This document shows, piece by piece, positions 8,548 through 15,725 of a DNA stretch of 64,000 nt (the first letter of the stretch is position 1; every line of letters begins with the position of its first letter). The translations under genes and the position numbers were made by a program. Under the pieces are notes generated by a model that was not told the DNA's origin, did no database searches, and worked only from the letters and a program-made list of their open reading frames with translations. The stretch comes from UBA10649 sp037130755. GTDB lineage: Bacteria > Actinomycetota > Actinomycetes > S36-B12. The stretch covers positions 1-64,000 of the forward strand of contig JBAXSI010000007.1 in assembly GCA_037130755.1 (NCBI GenBank), in the 5' to 3' direction.

Positions 8548-9963
8548 TCAGGCGTAGGGGTCCGCCGGACCGGCCGGTGCCCCGGTCACGTCGGCAAACC
8601 CGGAGCGGAGGTCCTCGACCAGTTCGGCCAGATCCCCCACCGCGCGGTCGTCGGCGGAGACGCCGATGAAGGCCGTCCCGTCGTACGTGACCATCGTGAT
8701 GTTCACGGCTGAGCCGATCGTCGCCACGAGTGGGTAGGCGGCCACCATGCGGGCGCCGGCAAGGAACATCGGCATGGGCGGTCCGGGCACGTTGCTCGTG
8801 GTGACGTCGGTCGTCTGGGCCGCATGGGCGATCATCGGGACCGGGACGAGCCAACTGACCTCGGCTAGCGGATCGGCCATGTGGAGCGCCGGCTCGGACT
8901 TCCACTGCGCGACGAGATCGTGCGACGCCTCGAGCCGCTCAAGGGTCGTCAGACCGGCGATGGGGATCGGGAAGCGGGCAATGCTCACCGAGTTGGACGC
9001 CTGAGCCGTTCGGTCGCCGGCGTCCCCGCGCAGGCTGATCGGGACGGCGACCCGGAGTTCCTCGACCACCACGCCGTGCCGGCGGTGGTAGGCGTCCAGG
9101 CCGGCGGCGACCGCCGCCATGAAGCCGTCATTGACGCTGTAGCCCTGCTCCTTGGCGGCATTGCGGAGCCCGCTGAAGGGCACTCCGAAGGCAGCGAACC
9201 GATAGGTCGTCCCGCGGCCGGACATGACCGGCGACATCGGGCCGTCCGGCACTGCGGTGAACCGGCCGATCGAGGTGACGGTGTCCCACGCACGGCCCCA
9301 CGTGGTGCGGGTCTCCGTGACGGTGCCCTTGGCGAAGTCGAGCGCGCCGCGAACCGTGGCGAACGCCAGATCGGTGCCGCGACGGACGTTGTCGGCGAGA
9401 TTGGCATAGGTGACGTCGCGGATGCCTACGTCCTCGGCCTCCGGCGCAGCAGGCGGCGGCGGCTCTTCGGGATTGCCCTCTGGGGAGAACTCGAACAGAT
9501 TCAGGCCCATCATCACCGTGGCCTGGCCATCGGCGATCGAGTGGTGGAGCTTGAGCATGAAGGCCGCCTGTCCGCCCGGCAATCCCTCAACGAGCGCCGC
9601 CTCCCAGAGCGGACGGTTGTGGTCGAAGTCGGTCAGGCTCATGCGGCGGGCATCGTGCAGCAGGTCGGCCCAGCCAGTGCCCTCGGCGAGGCGGTAGCGA
9701 CGAAGGTGGACATCGAGGTCGAAGTCAGGGTCCACGGCCAAGCGTGGTGCCGACAGCCCGAGGGCGCCGTACAGCGGGCGCATGCGCAGGGCCGGGACGA
9801 ACAGTGTGAGCCGGTCGATGCGGTGTCGCAGGCGCTGCCAGTCGGGCGCCGCCTCCAGGATCGTCAGCGCAATGACGGTCGAGCGCATCGTCGGGTCGCC
9901 CGCGGCGGTGCGGAAGGTCGCCGCGTCCCACCCGCGCATCTGCGTTCCGACGAACTCGTTCAT
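8548..9963 (-). CDS. Wax ester synthase/diacylglycerol acyltransferase (WS/DGAT) family protein
   Basis: A 471-residue bifunctional-type acyltransferase. The active-site HHSIADG motif is at residues 140-146, NRPLWE is at about residues 116-121, and the second conserved block SNVPGPPMPMFLAGARM is near the C-terminus. Family members esterify diacylglycerol or fatty alcohols with acyl-CoA to make triacylglycerol or wax ester storage lipid. The ATG at 9963 was chosen for its GGGGG ribosome-binding site; a longer frame to 10038 overlaps yebC. It lies 25 bases after yebC and before ruvC, an unusual place for a lipid gene. The substrate cannot be read from the sequence. Confidence 0.9.
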   Translation of the reverse strand: MNEFVGTQMRGWDAATFRTAAGDPTMRSTVIALTILEAAPDWQRLRHRIDRLTLFVPALRMRPLYGALGLSAPRLAVDPDFDLDVHLRRYRLAEGTGWADLLHDARRMSLTDFDHNRPLWEAALVEGLPGGQAAFMLKLHHSIADGQATVMMGLNLFEFSPEGNPEEPPPPAAPEAEDVGIRDVTYANLADNVRRGTDLAFATVRGALDFAKGTVTETRTTWGRAWDTVTSIGRFTAVPDGPMSPVMSGRGTTYRFAAFGVPFSGLRNAAKEQGYSVNDGFMAAVAAGLDAYHRRHGVVVEELRVAVPISLRGDAGDRTAQASNSVSIARFPIPIAGLTTLERLEASHDLVAQWKSEPALHMADPLAEVSWLVPVPMIAHAAQTTDVTTSNVPGPPMPMFLAGARMVAAYPLVATIGSAVNITMVTYDGTAFIGVSADDRAVGDLAELVEDLRSGFADVTGAPAGPADPYA

Positions 9964-9988
9964 CGCGCCCCCAAGTGGTCGGTCATGA

Positions 9989-10744
9989 CTACTGGTCGAC
10001 CAGTTCCATGACCTCATCGCTGACATCGAAGTTCGCATACACGTTCTGGACGTCGTCGTTGTCCTCGAGCGCCTCGATGAGTCGGAACACCTTGCGGGCG
10101 CCCTCCTCGTCGAGGTCGACGCTCATGCTCGGCAGGAAGCTGGCCTCCGCCGAGTCGTAGTCGAGGCCCGCCGCCTGGATCGCCGTGCGAACCGCGACCA
10201 TGTCGGTCGCCTCCGACACGATCTCGAACGACTCACCGAGATCATTGACCTCCTCGGCCCCGGCATCGAGGACGACCATGAGGATGTCGTCCTCCGACGT
10301 GCCCTCTGCCTTGGGAACGATCACCACGCCCTTGCGAGCGAACAGGTAGGCGACCGATCCGGGGTCGGCCATGGAGCCGCCGTTGCGTGTCAGAGCCACC
10401 CTGACGTCGGTGGCGGCCCGGTTGCGGTTGTCGGTCAGACACTCCACGAGCAACGCAACGCCGCTGGGGCCGTATCCCTCGTACATGATCGTCTGCCAGT
10501 CGGCGCCGCCCGCCTCAGCGCCAGAGCCGCGCTTGACCGCGCGGTCGATGTTGTCGGCCGGCACCGAGTTCTTCTTGGCCTTTTGAATGGCGTCGTAGAG
10601 AGTCGGGTTGCCGTTGACGTCACCGCCGCCCATGCGCGCAGCGACCTCGATGTTCTTGATAAGGCGGGCGAAGAGCTTGCCGCGCTTGGCGTCGACGACG
10701 GCCTTCTTGTGCTTCGTGGTCGCCCATTTGGAGTGACCGCTCAT
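9989..10744 (-). CDS. yebC: YebC/PmpR family transcription/translation regulator
   Basis: A 251-residue protein beginning MSGHSKWATTKHKKAVVDAK, the hallmark N-terminus of the family. Members are described as DNA-binding regulators and, more recently, as factors that help ribosomes through difficult peptides. Length and domain order are normal. Its ATG overlaps the pdxT stop by four bases, consistent with one pdxS-pdxT-yebC transcript. Confidence 0.95.
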   Translation of the reverse strand: MSGHSKWATTKHKKAVVDAKRGKLFARLIKNIEVAARMGGGDVNGNPTLYDAIQKAKKNSVPADNIDRAVKRGSGAEAGGADWQTIMYEGYGPSGVALLVECLTDNRNRAATDVRVALTRNGGSMADPGSVAYLFARKGVVIVPKAEGTSEDDILMVVLDAGAEEVNDLGESFEIVSEATDMVAVRTAIQAAGLDYDSAEASFLPSMSVDLDEEGARKVFRLIEALEDNDDVQNVYANFDVSDEVMELVDQ

Positions 10745-11343
10745 GGATTCCTCACCATCTCGACGAAGTACTCGTGGATCCTCAGGTCGCCGGTCAGCTC
10801 TGGGTGGAAGGCCGTGGCCAGGAGCCGGCCCTGCCGGACGGCCACGATCGTACCGTCGCCGTCTCCGCGATCCACCGTCGCGAGCACCTCGACGTCCGAG
10901 CCGATCTCATCGACGCGCGGCGCACGGATGAACACGGCAGGAAAGGGCTCCCCACCGATGGCCGGGATCCGGACATTGGCCTCGAAGGAGTCCACCTGCC
11001 GGCCGAAGGCGTTGCGACGGACGGTCACGTCCAGGCCACCGATCGTCTCCTGGTCGTGGCGGGCGTCCGTCACCCGGTCGGCGAGCATGATCATCCCCGC
11101 ACACGAGCCGTACATGGGCAGTCCGCCGGCGCGCGCCGCCCGCAGGGGTTCGAGGAGCCCGTCCATGATCGCCAGCTTGGACATCGTGGTGGACTCCCCG
11201 CCCGGGATGACGAGGGCGTCGACGGTGTCGAGGACGTCGACGCTGCCAACAGCTACTGCCCGGGCGCCAGAAAGCTCCAGGGAGCGAATGTGCTCACGTA
11301 CATCACCCTGAAGCGCGAGCACCCCGATGAGCGGGGCACTCAT
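10741..11343 (-). CDS. pdxT: Pyridoxal 5'-phosphate synthase glutaminase subunit PdxT
   Basis: A 200-residue class I glutaminase that supplies ammonia to PdxS. The GGESTTMSKL oxyanion region, the nucleophile cysteine in YGSCAGMI and the His/Glu pair in AFHPELTGD are all present. It starts three bases after the pdxS stop. PdxS and PdxT form the DXP-independent vitamin B6 synthase that uses ribose 5-phosphate, glyceraldehyde 3-phosphate and glutamine. Confidence 0.96.
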   Translation of the reverse strand: MSAPLIGVLALQGDVREHIRSLELSGARAVAVGSVDVLDTVDALVIPGGESTTMSKLAIMDGLLEPLRAARAGGLPMYGSCAGMIMLADRVTDARHDQETIGGLDVTVRRNAFGRQVDSFEANVRIPAIGGEPFPAVFIRAPRVDEIGSDVEVLATVDRGDGDGTIVAVRQGRLLATAFHPELTGDLRIHEYFVEMVRNP

Positions 11344-11346
11344 GCG

Positions 11347-12243
11347 CTACCAGCCGCGGTCTTCGAGCCGGTGGTGAACGGGGATGTCGGCGACGTTGAT
11401 GCCGACCATCGCCTCGCCGAGCCCGCGGGAGACCTTCGCGACGACGTCCGGCTCATTGAAGTGCCTCGTCGCCTGGACGATCGCCTGCGCGCGCTTCTCC
11501 GGCTCGTCCGACTTGAAGATGCCGGAGCCGACGAACAGGCCATCGGCACCGAGCTGCATCATCATCGAGGCGTCAGCGGGGGTTGCGATGCCACCCGCGA
11601 CGAACAGCACAACCGGGAGCGACCCACGCTCGGCCACCTCCTTGACCAGGTCGTACGGCGCCTGGAGCTCCTTGGCCGCCACGTAGAGCTCGTCCTTGGA
11701 CATCGAGCTCAGGCGGGCGATCTCGCCGCGAATGGTGCGGATATGGGTGACGGCGTTCGAGACGTCGCCGGTGCCGGCCTCACCCTTGCTGCGGATCATG
11801 GCCGCACCCTCGGTGATGCGCCGCAGCGCCTCGCCGAGATTGGTCGCCCCGCAAACGAAGGGAACGGTGAACTGCCACTTGTCGATGTGGTTCTTGTAGT
11901 CGGCGGGCGTGAGGACCTCGGACTCGTCGATGTAGTCGACGCCGAGGGACTGGACGACCTGCGCTTCCGCGAAGTGACCGATGCGGGCCTTGGCCATGAC
12001 GGGGATGGAGACGGTCGCGATGATCTCGTCGATCATGTCGGGGTCGGACATGCGGGCCACGCCGCCCTGCGCGCGGATGTCGGCGGGCACGCGCTCGAGG
12101 GCCATGACAGCCACGGCACCGGCGTCCTCGGCGATCTTCGCCTGCTTGGCGGTGACCACGTCCATGATCACGCCGCCCTTGAGCATCTCCGCCATGCCCC
12201 GCTTGACCCGGTCAGTACCGACGACAGCCGACGAGTCCGACAC
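11347..12243 (-). CDS. pdxS: Pyridoxal 5'-phosphate synthase lyase subunit PdxS
   Basis: A 298-residue TIM-barrel synthase. Conserved blocks include KGGVIMDVV (Schiff-base lysine region near the N-terminus), VPVMAKARIGHFAEAQ and FVAGGIATPADA. The start chosen is GTG at 12243, with GAGG six bases upstream and the sequence VSDSSAVVGTDRVKRGMAEM, which fits the family length. A longer frame reaching 12294 is not supported. It heads the pdxS-pdxT-yebC cluster. Confidence 0.96.
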   Translation of the reverse strand: MSDSSAVVGTDRVKRGMAEMLKGGVIMDVVTAKQAKIAEDAGAVAVMALERVPADIRAQGGVARMSDPDMIDEIIATVSIPVMAKARIGHFAEAQVVQSLGVDYIDESEVLTPADYKNHIDKWQFTVPFVCGATNLGEALRRITEGAAMIRSKGEAGTGDVSNAVTHIRTIRGEIARLSSMSKDELYVAAKELQAPYDLVKEVAERGSLPVVLFVAGGIATPADASMMMQLGADGLFVGSGIFKSDEPEKRAQAIVQATRHFNEPDVVAKVSRGLGEAMVGINVADIPVHHRLEDRGW

Positions 12244-12330
12244 TTGAACCTCACACAGAAAGGAATGCGGCCTACTGCCGCCTAGGACGCCCAATCCTAC
12301 GGCCTCGCCCGTAATCGGCCGTCACCGCGT

Positions 12331-12882
12331 TCAGCGGCTGAGCAGGCCCGGGGGCAGGGTGTCGTCCATCTCGATGGTGTCGGGCCAGGGGGTGTGCCCC
12401 GCCAGGCCGAAGAGCCGGACCATGCGCTGCCGTCGCAGCTGCCGGCAGGCTCGGACCCCGTCGTTGAGGAATCGCCTCGACAACTGCACCCGTCGGCAGG
12501 CTGCACCGAGCTCGGCGAGCATCTCCTCCCCATGCGGGGCGGCTGCCACCTCGACGATGTCGTCCTCGTCCAGGGCGACCAGCAAAGCCGCCGTCAGGTC
12601 CGACTCGGCCAGTGCCCGGTCGTCCGCAGGGCCGTCCGACGCCGTGCGGGCATCGTGGGCAGCCTCGGCGAGCACCAGGCTGGCAGCGGGGTCGAGTGCA
12701 CCGGACGACGCGAGCTCGAGGGCCACCGACGAGCGTCGCAGAAGCTGCGCGTCGAGTGAGAGCCACGACGAGTCGATCCGACGGTGCAGGTGGTCCAGCC
12801 GGCCGGCCGTCATGCTGAGGTAGGCGCCCAGCAGAAGCAGGAAGACCAGCACGACGACCCCGAGGATCGCCCAGCCGGTCAT
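12331..12882 (-). CDS. LemA-like membrane-anchored protein
   Basis: A 183-residue protein with one N-terminal helix (WAILGVVVLVFLLLLGAYL) and a helical outer or cytoplasmic domain. The segments RRIDSSWLSLDAQLLRRSSV and LSRRFLNDGVRACRQL resemble the LemA four-helix fold, which usually reads W-x-x-ID-x-QL-x-RR and A-RRFYN-AVR. The C-terminal end MVRLFGLAGHTPWPDTIEMD is also seen after the LemA-like part of some actinobacterial proteins next to pimA. Its ATG overlaps the pimA stop region by four bases, so it is in the PIM operon. The function is unknown. Confidence 0.7.
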   Translation of the reverse strand: MTGWAILGVVVLVFLLLLGAYLSMTAGRLDHLHRRIDSSWLSLDAQLLRRSSVALELASSGALDPAASLVLAEAAHDARTASDGPADDRALAESDLTAALLVALDEDDIVEVAAAPHGEEMLAELGAACRRVQLSRRFLNDGVRACRQLRRQRMVRLFGLAGHTPWPDTIEMDDTLPPGLLSR

Positions 12883-14051
12883 GAACTGTCTCCGCGCGAG
12901 CTGAGCCGGCCGACCAGCTGACCGCGCAGGTCCTCGGTCACCTTCTCGCCGGGGGTGTGGACGCTCTCGTAGACGGCGATGACCTCGTCGACCACCCGGT
13001 CCCAGTCGAACTCGCGAACTCGGATGTCCGCCTTGGCCACGTAGTCGGCGCGCAGTGAGTCATCGCGCAGGAGGGACACCAGCCCGCTGGCCAGTTCGGC
13101 GGAGTCCTGGTTGGGGAACAGGCGGCCGCAGGCGCCGTCCTCAAGGACCCGGCGGAACGCCGGGAGGTCGGAGGCCAGCACGGCCGCCTGCGCAGCCATC
13201 GCCTCGACCAGGACGATGCCGAACGACTCTCCCCCGGTGTGCGGCGCGACGTAGACGTCGACCGAACGGAGTGCTCGTGCCTTGTCGTCGTCGGAGATGA
13301 ACCCGAGGAAGCGGATGTTGTCGCGGATCTCCTCAGGCAGCGAGTCCCGCGCCTCGTCGACGTCGCCAGGACCGGCGACAAGGACTTCGAGGTCGGGCAC
13401 CTGCTGAAGCACAGCGGGGAGCGCTTCGAAGAGGATGCCGAGGCCCTTGCGCGGCTCGTCCATGCGCCCGAGGAACAGGGCCCGCGGGCGCTGCTGTTCG
13501 GTTCCGGCGAGCCGGTCGGTGGCTGCGAATGCCGAGACCCGGACGCCATTGGGGATCAGCACGGCGTCACCGCCGAGGTGAGCGACCATCGTCCGCCGGG
13601 CGTCCTCGCTGACGGCGATGCGCCCGCGCACCTTCTCCATCGCGGTCTGGCCGACGTAGTAGCCAGCCGACATGATCCGCGATCGGTCATGCGAGGAGTG
13701 CCACGTGGCCACCAGCGGCCCGCGCGCCACCCACAGGGCGAGGATCGACAGGCTCGGCGCGACCGGCTCGTGCACGTGCACGATGTCGAAGTCCCCCTCG
13801 CGGATCCAGTTGCGCACTCGTCGGGTCGCCTTCACCCCGAAGCTCAGGCGCGCCACCGAGCCGTTGTAGCGAACCGCGGTGGGCTTGCCGCCGTCAGCGA
13901 CCCACGACGGGAGGTCGGCCGGATCATCGACGGGAGCGAGCACGCTCACGTCGTGACCGTGATCGCCCAATGCGACGGCAAGGTCGGCGACGTGGCTGCG
14001 AACGCCGCCGGGCACATCCCACGAATACGGGCAGACGAGCCCGACCCTCAT
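12879..14051 (-). CDS. pimA: Phosphatidylinositol alpha-mannosyltransferase PimA
   Basis: A 390-residue GT4-family glycosyltransferase that transfers mannose from GDP-mannose to phosphatidylinositol, the first step of phosphatidylinositol mannoside synthesis at the inner face of the membrane. It begins MRVGLVCPYSWDVPGGVRSH and has the GT-B C-terminal motif GGESFGIVLVEAMAAQ. The ATG at 14051 overlaps the patA stop (ATGA), which fixes the start. A 67-codon upstream extension is a shadow over patA. The assignment rests on motif plus the patA-pgsA context. Confidence 0.94.
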   Translation of the reverse strand: MRVGLVCPYSWDVPGGVRSHVADLAVALGDHGHDVSVLAPVDDPADLPSWVADGGKPTAVRYNGSVARLSFGVKATRRVRNWIREGDFDIVHVHEPVAPSLSILALWVARGPLVATWHSSHDRSRIMSAGYYVGQTAMEKVRGRIAVSEDARRTMVAHLGGDAVLIPNGVRVSAFAATDRLAGTEQQRPRALFLGRMDEPRKGLGILFEALPAVLQQVPDLEVLVAGPGDVDEARDSLPEEIRDNIRFLGFISDDDKARALRSVDVYVAPHTGGESFGIVLVEAMAAQAAVLASDLPAFRRVLEDGACGRLFPNQDSAELASGLVSLLRDDSLRADYVAKADIRVREFDWDRVVDEVIAVYESVHTPGEKVTEDLRGQLVGRLSSRGDSS

Positions 14052-14998
14052 GGCTTGCGCCTGGACATGTCGAGGTCGGCCAGCCACACCGGCTGCATCA
14101 TGTGCCAGTCGACGCTGTGGTCGCGGATGGACCGCTCGTGCGCGTTGGCAATCCCCTGCGTCATCACCTGGATCTTCTCCGCGCGCGTGCCCTCGGCGGG
14201 CACGGGGATCGGATCGTGGATGTAGCCGGTCGCGAGCGGGCCGTCGTACCACAAGGTGACGGGCATCACCGGACGACCGGTCAGCATGCCGAGAACGGCG
14301 GGGCCGGCTGGCAGCGAGGCGGGCTCGCCGAAGAAGTCCACGACGACGCCGCTGCGGCTGATGTCGCGGTCACCGAGGAGCGGCACGATCTGCCCCTGCT
14401 GCAGGGCACGCCCGAGCTTTCGGATCACGTCCGGATCGCCGAGGGCGACGACGCTCATCCCCAGCGACTGGCGGTACTCGAGGAACTGCTCGAACAGCCC
14501 CTCGGGCTTGAGCCGCTCCGCCACCGTCGTGAGCCCGCCGTACCGCAGGCAGCCCCAGGCGCCGGCGAGGTCCCAGTTGCCGCCATGGTTCACAACCATC
14601 ACTGCCCCGGTGCCCGACTCGACGGCGGCGTCCATGAGCTCCTTGCGCTGGAGATCGAACCGCCCGCGAATCTCGTCCGGGCTCATGGTCGGCAGCCGGA
14701 ATGCCTCGCACCAGTACCGCAGGTAGCTGCGCATGCCGAGCCGGCTGAGGTCGCGAAGGTCGACGGCCGAGGCATCGGGGTGGATACGCGCCTGGTTCTT
14801 CTCGAACTGCAGCACTCCCCCGCCGCGTCGACGCCACAGCACATCGGCAGCGCGGTCGAAGGCGGCGAAGGCCGCCCGCTCGGGAAGCACCTTGACCAGG
14901 CGCCAGCCCGTCGAGAAGGCCCACTCAGTGGCTGCGTCCTTGACGCGAGCAGATCGCGACACGGCCACGTCAGATCTCACGGTGTCCGGATCAGTCAT
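14048..14998 (-). CDS. patA: Phosphatidylinositol mannoside acyltransferase PatA
   Basis: A 316-residue membrane-associated acyltransferase of the lipid A lauroyltransferase superfamily that acylates PIM1 or PIM2. The catalytic HX4D motif is visible as HGGNWD, and the C-terminal DHSVDWHMMQPVW block matches the family. It overlaps pgsA upstream by eight bases and pimA downstream by four, giving the standard pgsA-patA-pimA PIM operon. Confidence 0.93.
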   Translation of the reverse strand: MTDPDTVRSDVAVSRSARVKDAATEWAFSTGWRLVKVLPERAAFAAFDRAADVLWRRRGGGVLQFEKNQARIHPDASAVDLRDLSRLGMRSYLRYWCEAFRLPTMSPDEIRGRFDLQRKELMDAAVESGTGAVMVVNHGGNWDLAGAWGCLRYGGLTTVAERLKPEGLFEQFLEYRQSLGMSVVALGDPDVIRKLGRALQQGQIVPLLGDRDISRSGVVVDFFGEPASLPAGPAVLGMLTGRPVMPVTLWYDGPLATGYIHDPIPVPAEGTRAEKIQVMTQGIANAHERSIRDHSVDWHMMQPVWLADLDMSRRKP

Positions 14999-15614
14999 GC
15001 GCGTCCGGCTTGGCCGGCTTCAACTGCGTGCGGACCGTGGCGACGCGCTGCGCGATCGTGACCAGCCCGAGGAGGCCCAGGAGCCACAGTGCCGCCGGAA
15101 GGATGTAGGGCACGCCGAACCCGGTGAGCAGGACCGCCACTGCCGCCACGATCAGCCGCTCAGCACGTTCGGCAATCCCGACATTTGCCGTTGCACCGAC
15201 CGCCTCGGCGCGGGCCTTGGCGTACGACGTGACCTGACCAGTGACCAGCGCGAGCGAGGCGGCCGCCGTTATCCACGGCTGGTCCTGGAACGCGCCGTAG
15301 AGCGCGAGCCCGCCGAAGATGGCCCCGTCGCTGAGGCGATCGAGTGTCGCATCCAGGAAGTTGCCCCACGGGCCGGAGGTGCCGGTCATCCGCGCCATCG
15401 TCCCGTCGAGCAGGTCGCTCAGCGCAAGGACGAACAAGATGATCACGGCCCAGACGAACCAGCCCTGCGGCAGGAACGTCAGCGCCACGATCACCACGCC
15501 GAGCGTCCCTGCGACGGTGATGGCATCGGGAGAGATGTGCATGCGCAGCAGGAGTCGGGCAACGGGATCGACGGCTCCGCTGACGACTCGGCGGGCGCCC
15601 GGATTGTTCAACAC
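14991..15614 (-). CDS. pgsA: Phosphatidylinositol phosphate synthase (CDP-alcohol phosphatidyltransferase)
   Basis: A 207-residue integral membrane enzyme that joins CDP-diacylglycerol and inositol 1-phosphate. The CDP-alcohol motif D-x2-DG-x2-AR-x8-G-x3-D-x3-D is present as DLLDGTMARMTGTSGPWGNF followed by LDATLDRLSD. The start is placed at GTG 15614 because VLNNPGARRVVSGAVDPVAR matches the family N-terminus. A TAGCAT -10-like box seven bases upstream suggests a leaderless message. The open frame continues to 17789 opposite the EF-G-like gene, but that part is a shadow. Confidence 0.93.
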   Translation of the reverse strand: MLNNPGARRVVSGAVDPVARLLLRMHISPDAITVAGTLGVVIVALTFLPQGWFVWAVIILFVLALSDLLDGTMARMTGTSGPWGNFLDATLDRLSDGAIFGGLALYGAFQDQPWITAAASLALVTGQVTSYAKARAEAVGATANVGIAERAERLIVAAVAVLLTGFGVPYILPAALWLLGLLGLVTIAQRVATVRTQLKPAKPDAHD

Positions 15615-15620
15615 GTCGCT

Positions 15621-15647
15621 GATGCTATCGGCCGACGCGATAGCGTC
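15621..15647. promoter_or_regulatory. Inverted repeat over the pgsA -10 box, divergent pgsA/fusA2 promoter region
   Basis: Ten-base arms (15621-15630 and 15638-15647) match with one mismatch around a seven-base spacer; the core is GCTATCG-N7-CGATAGC. The left arm contains the pgsA -10-like box TAGCAT, read on the minus strand at 15622-15627. This position could let a repressor block pgsA. The regulator is unknown. Confidence 0.45.
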
Positions 15648-15725
15648 AGAGGACTGCAAGCCGTCCGGTTGCCTCGGCAGCCACGCAAGGTGGACGCTAA
15701 CCGGACATCCCTGAAGGAGCCGTAG

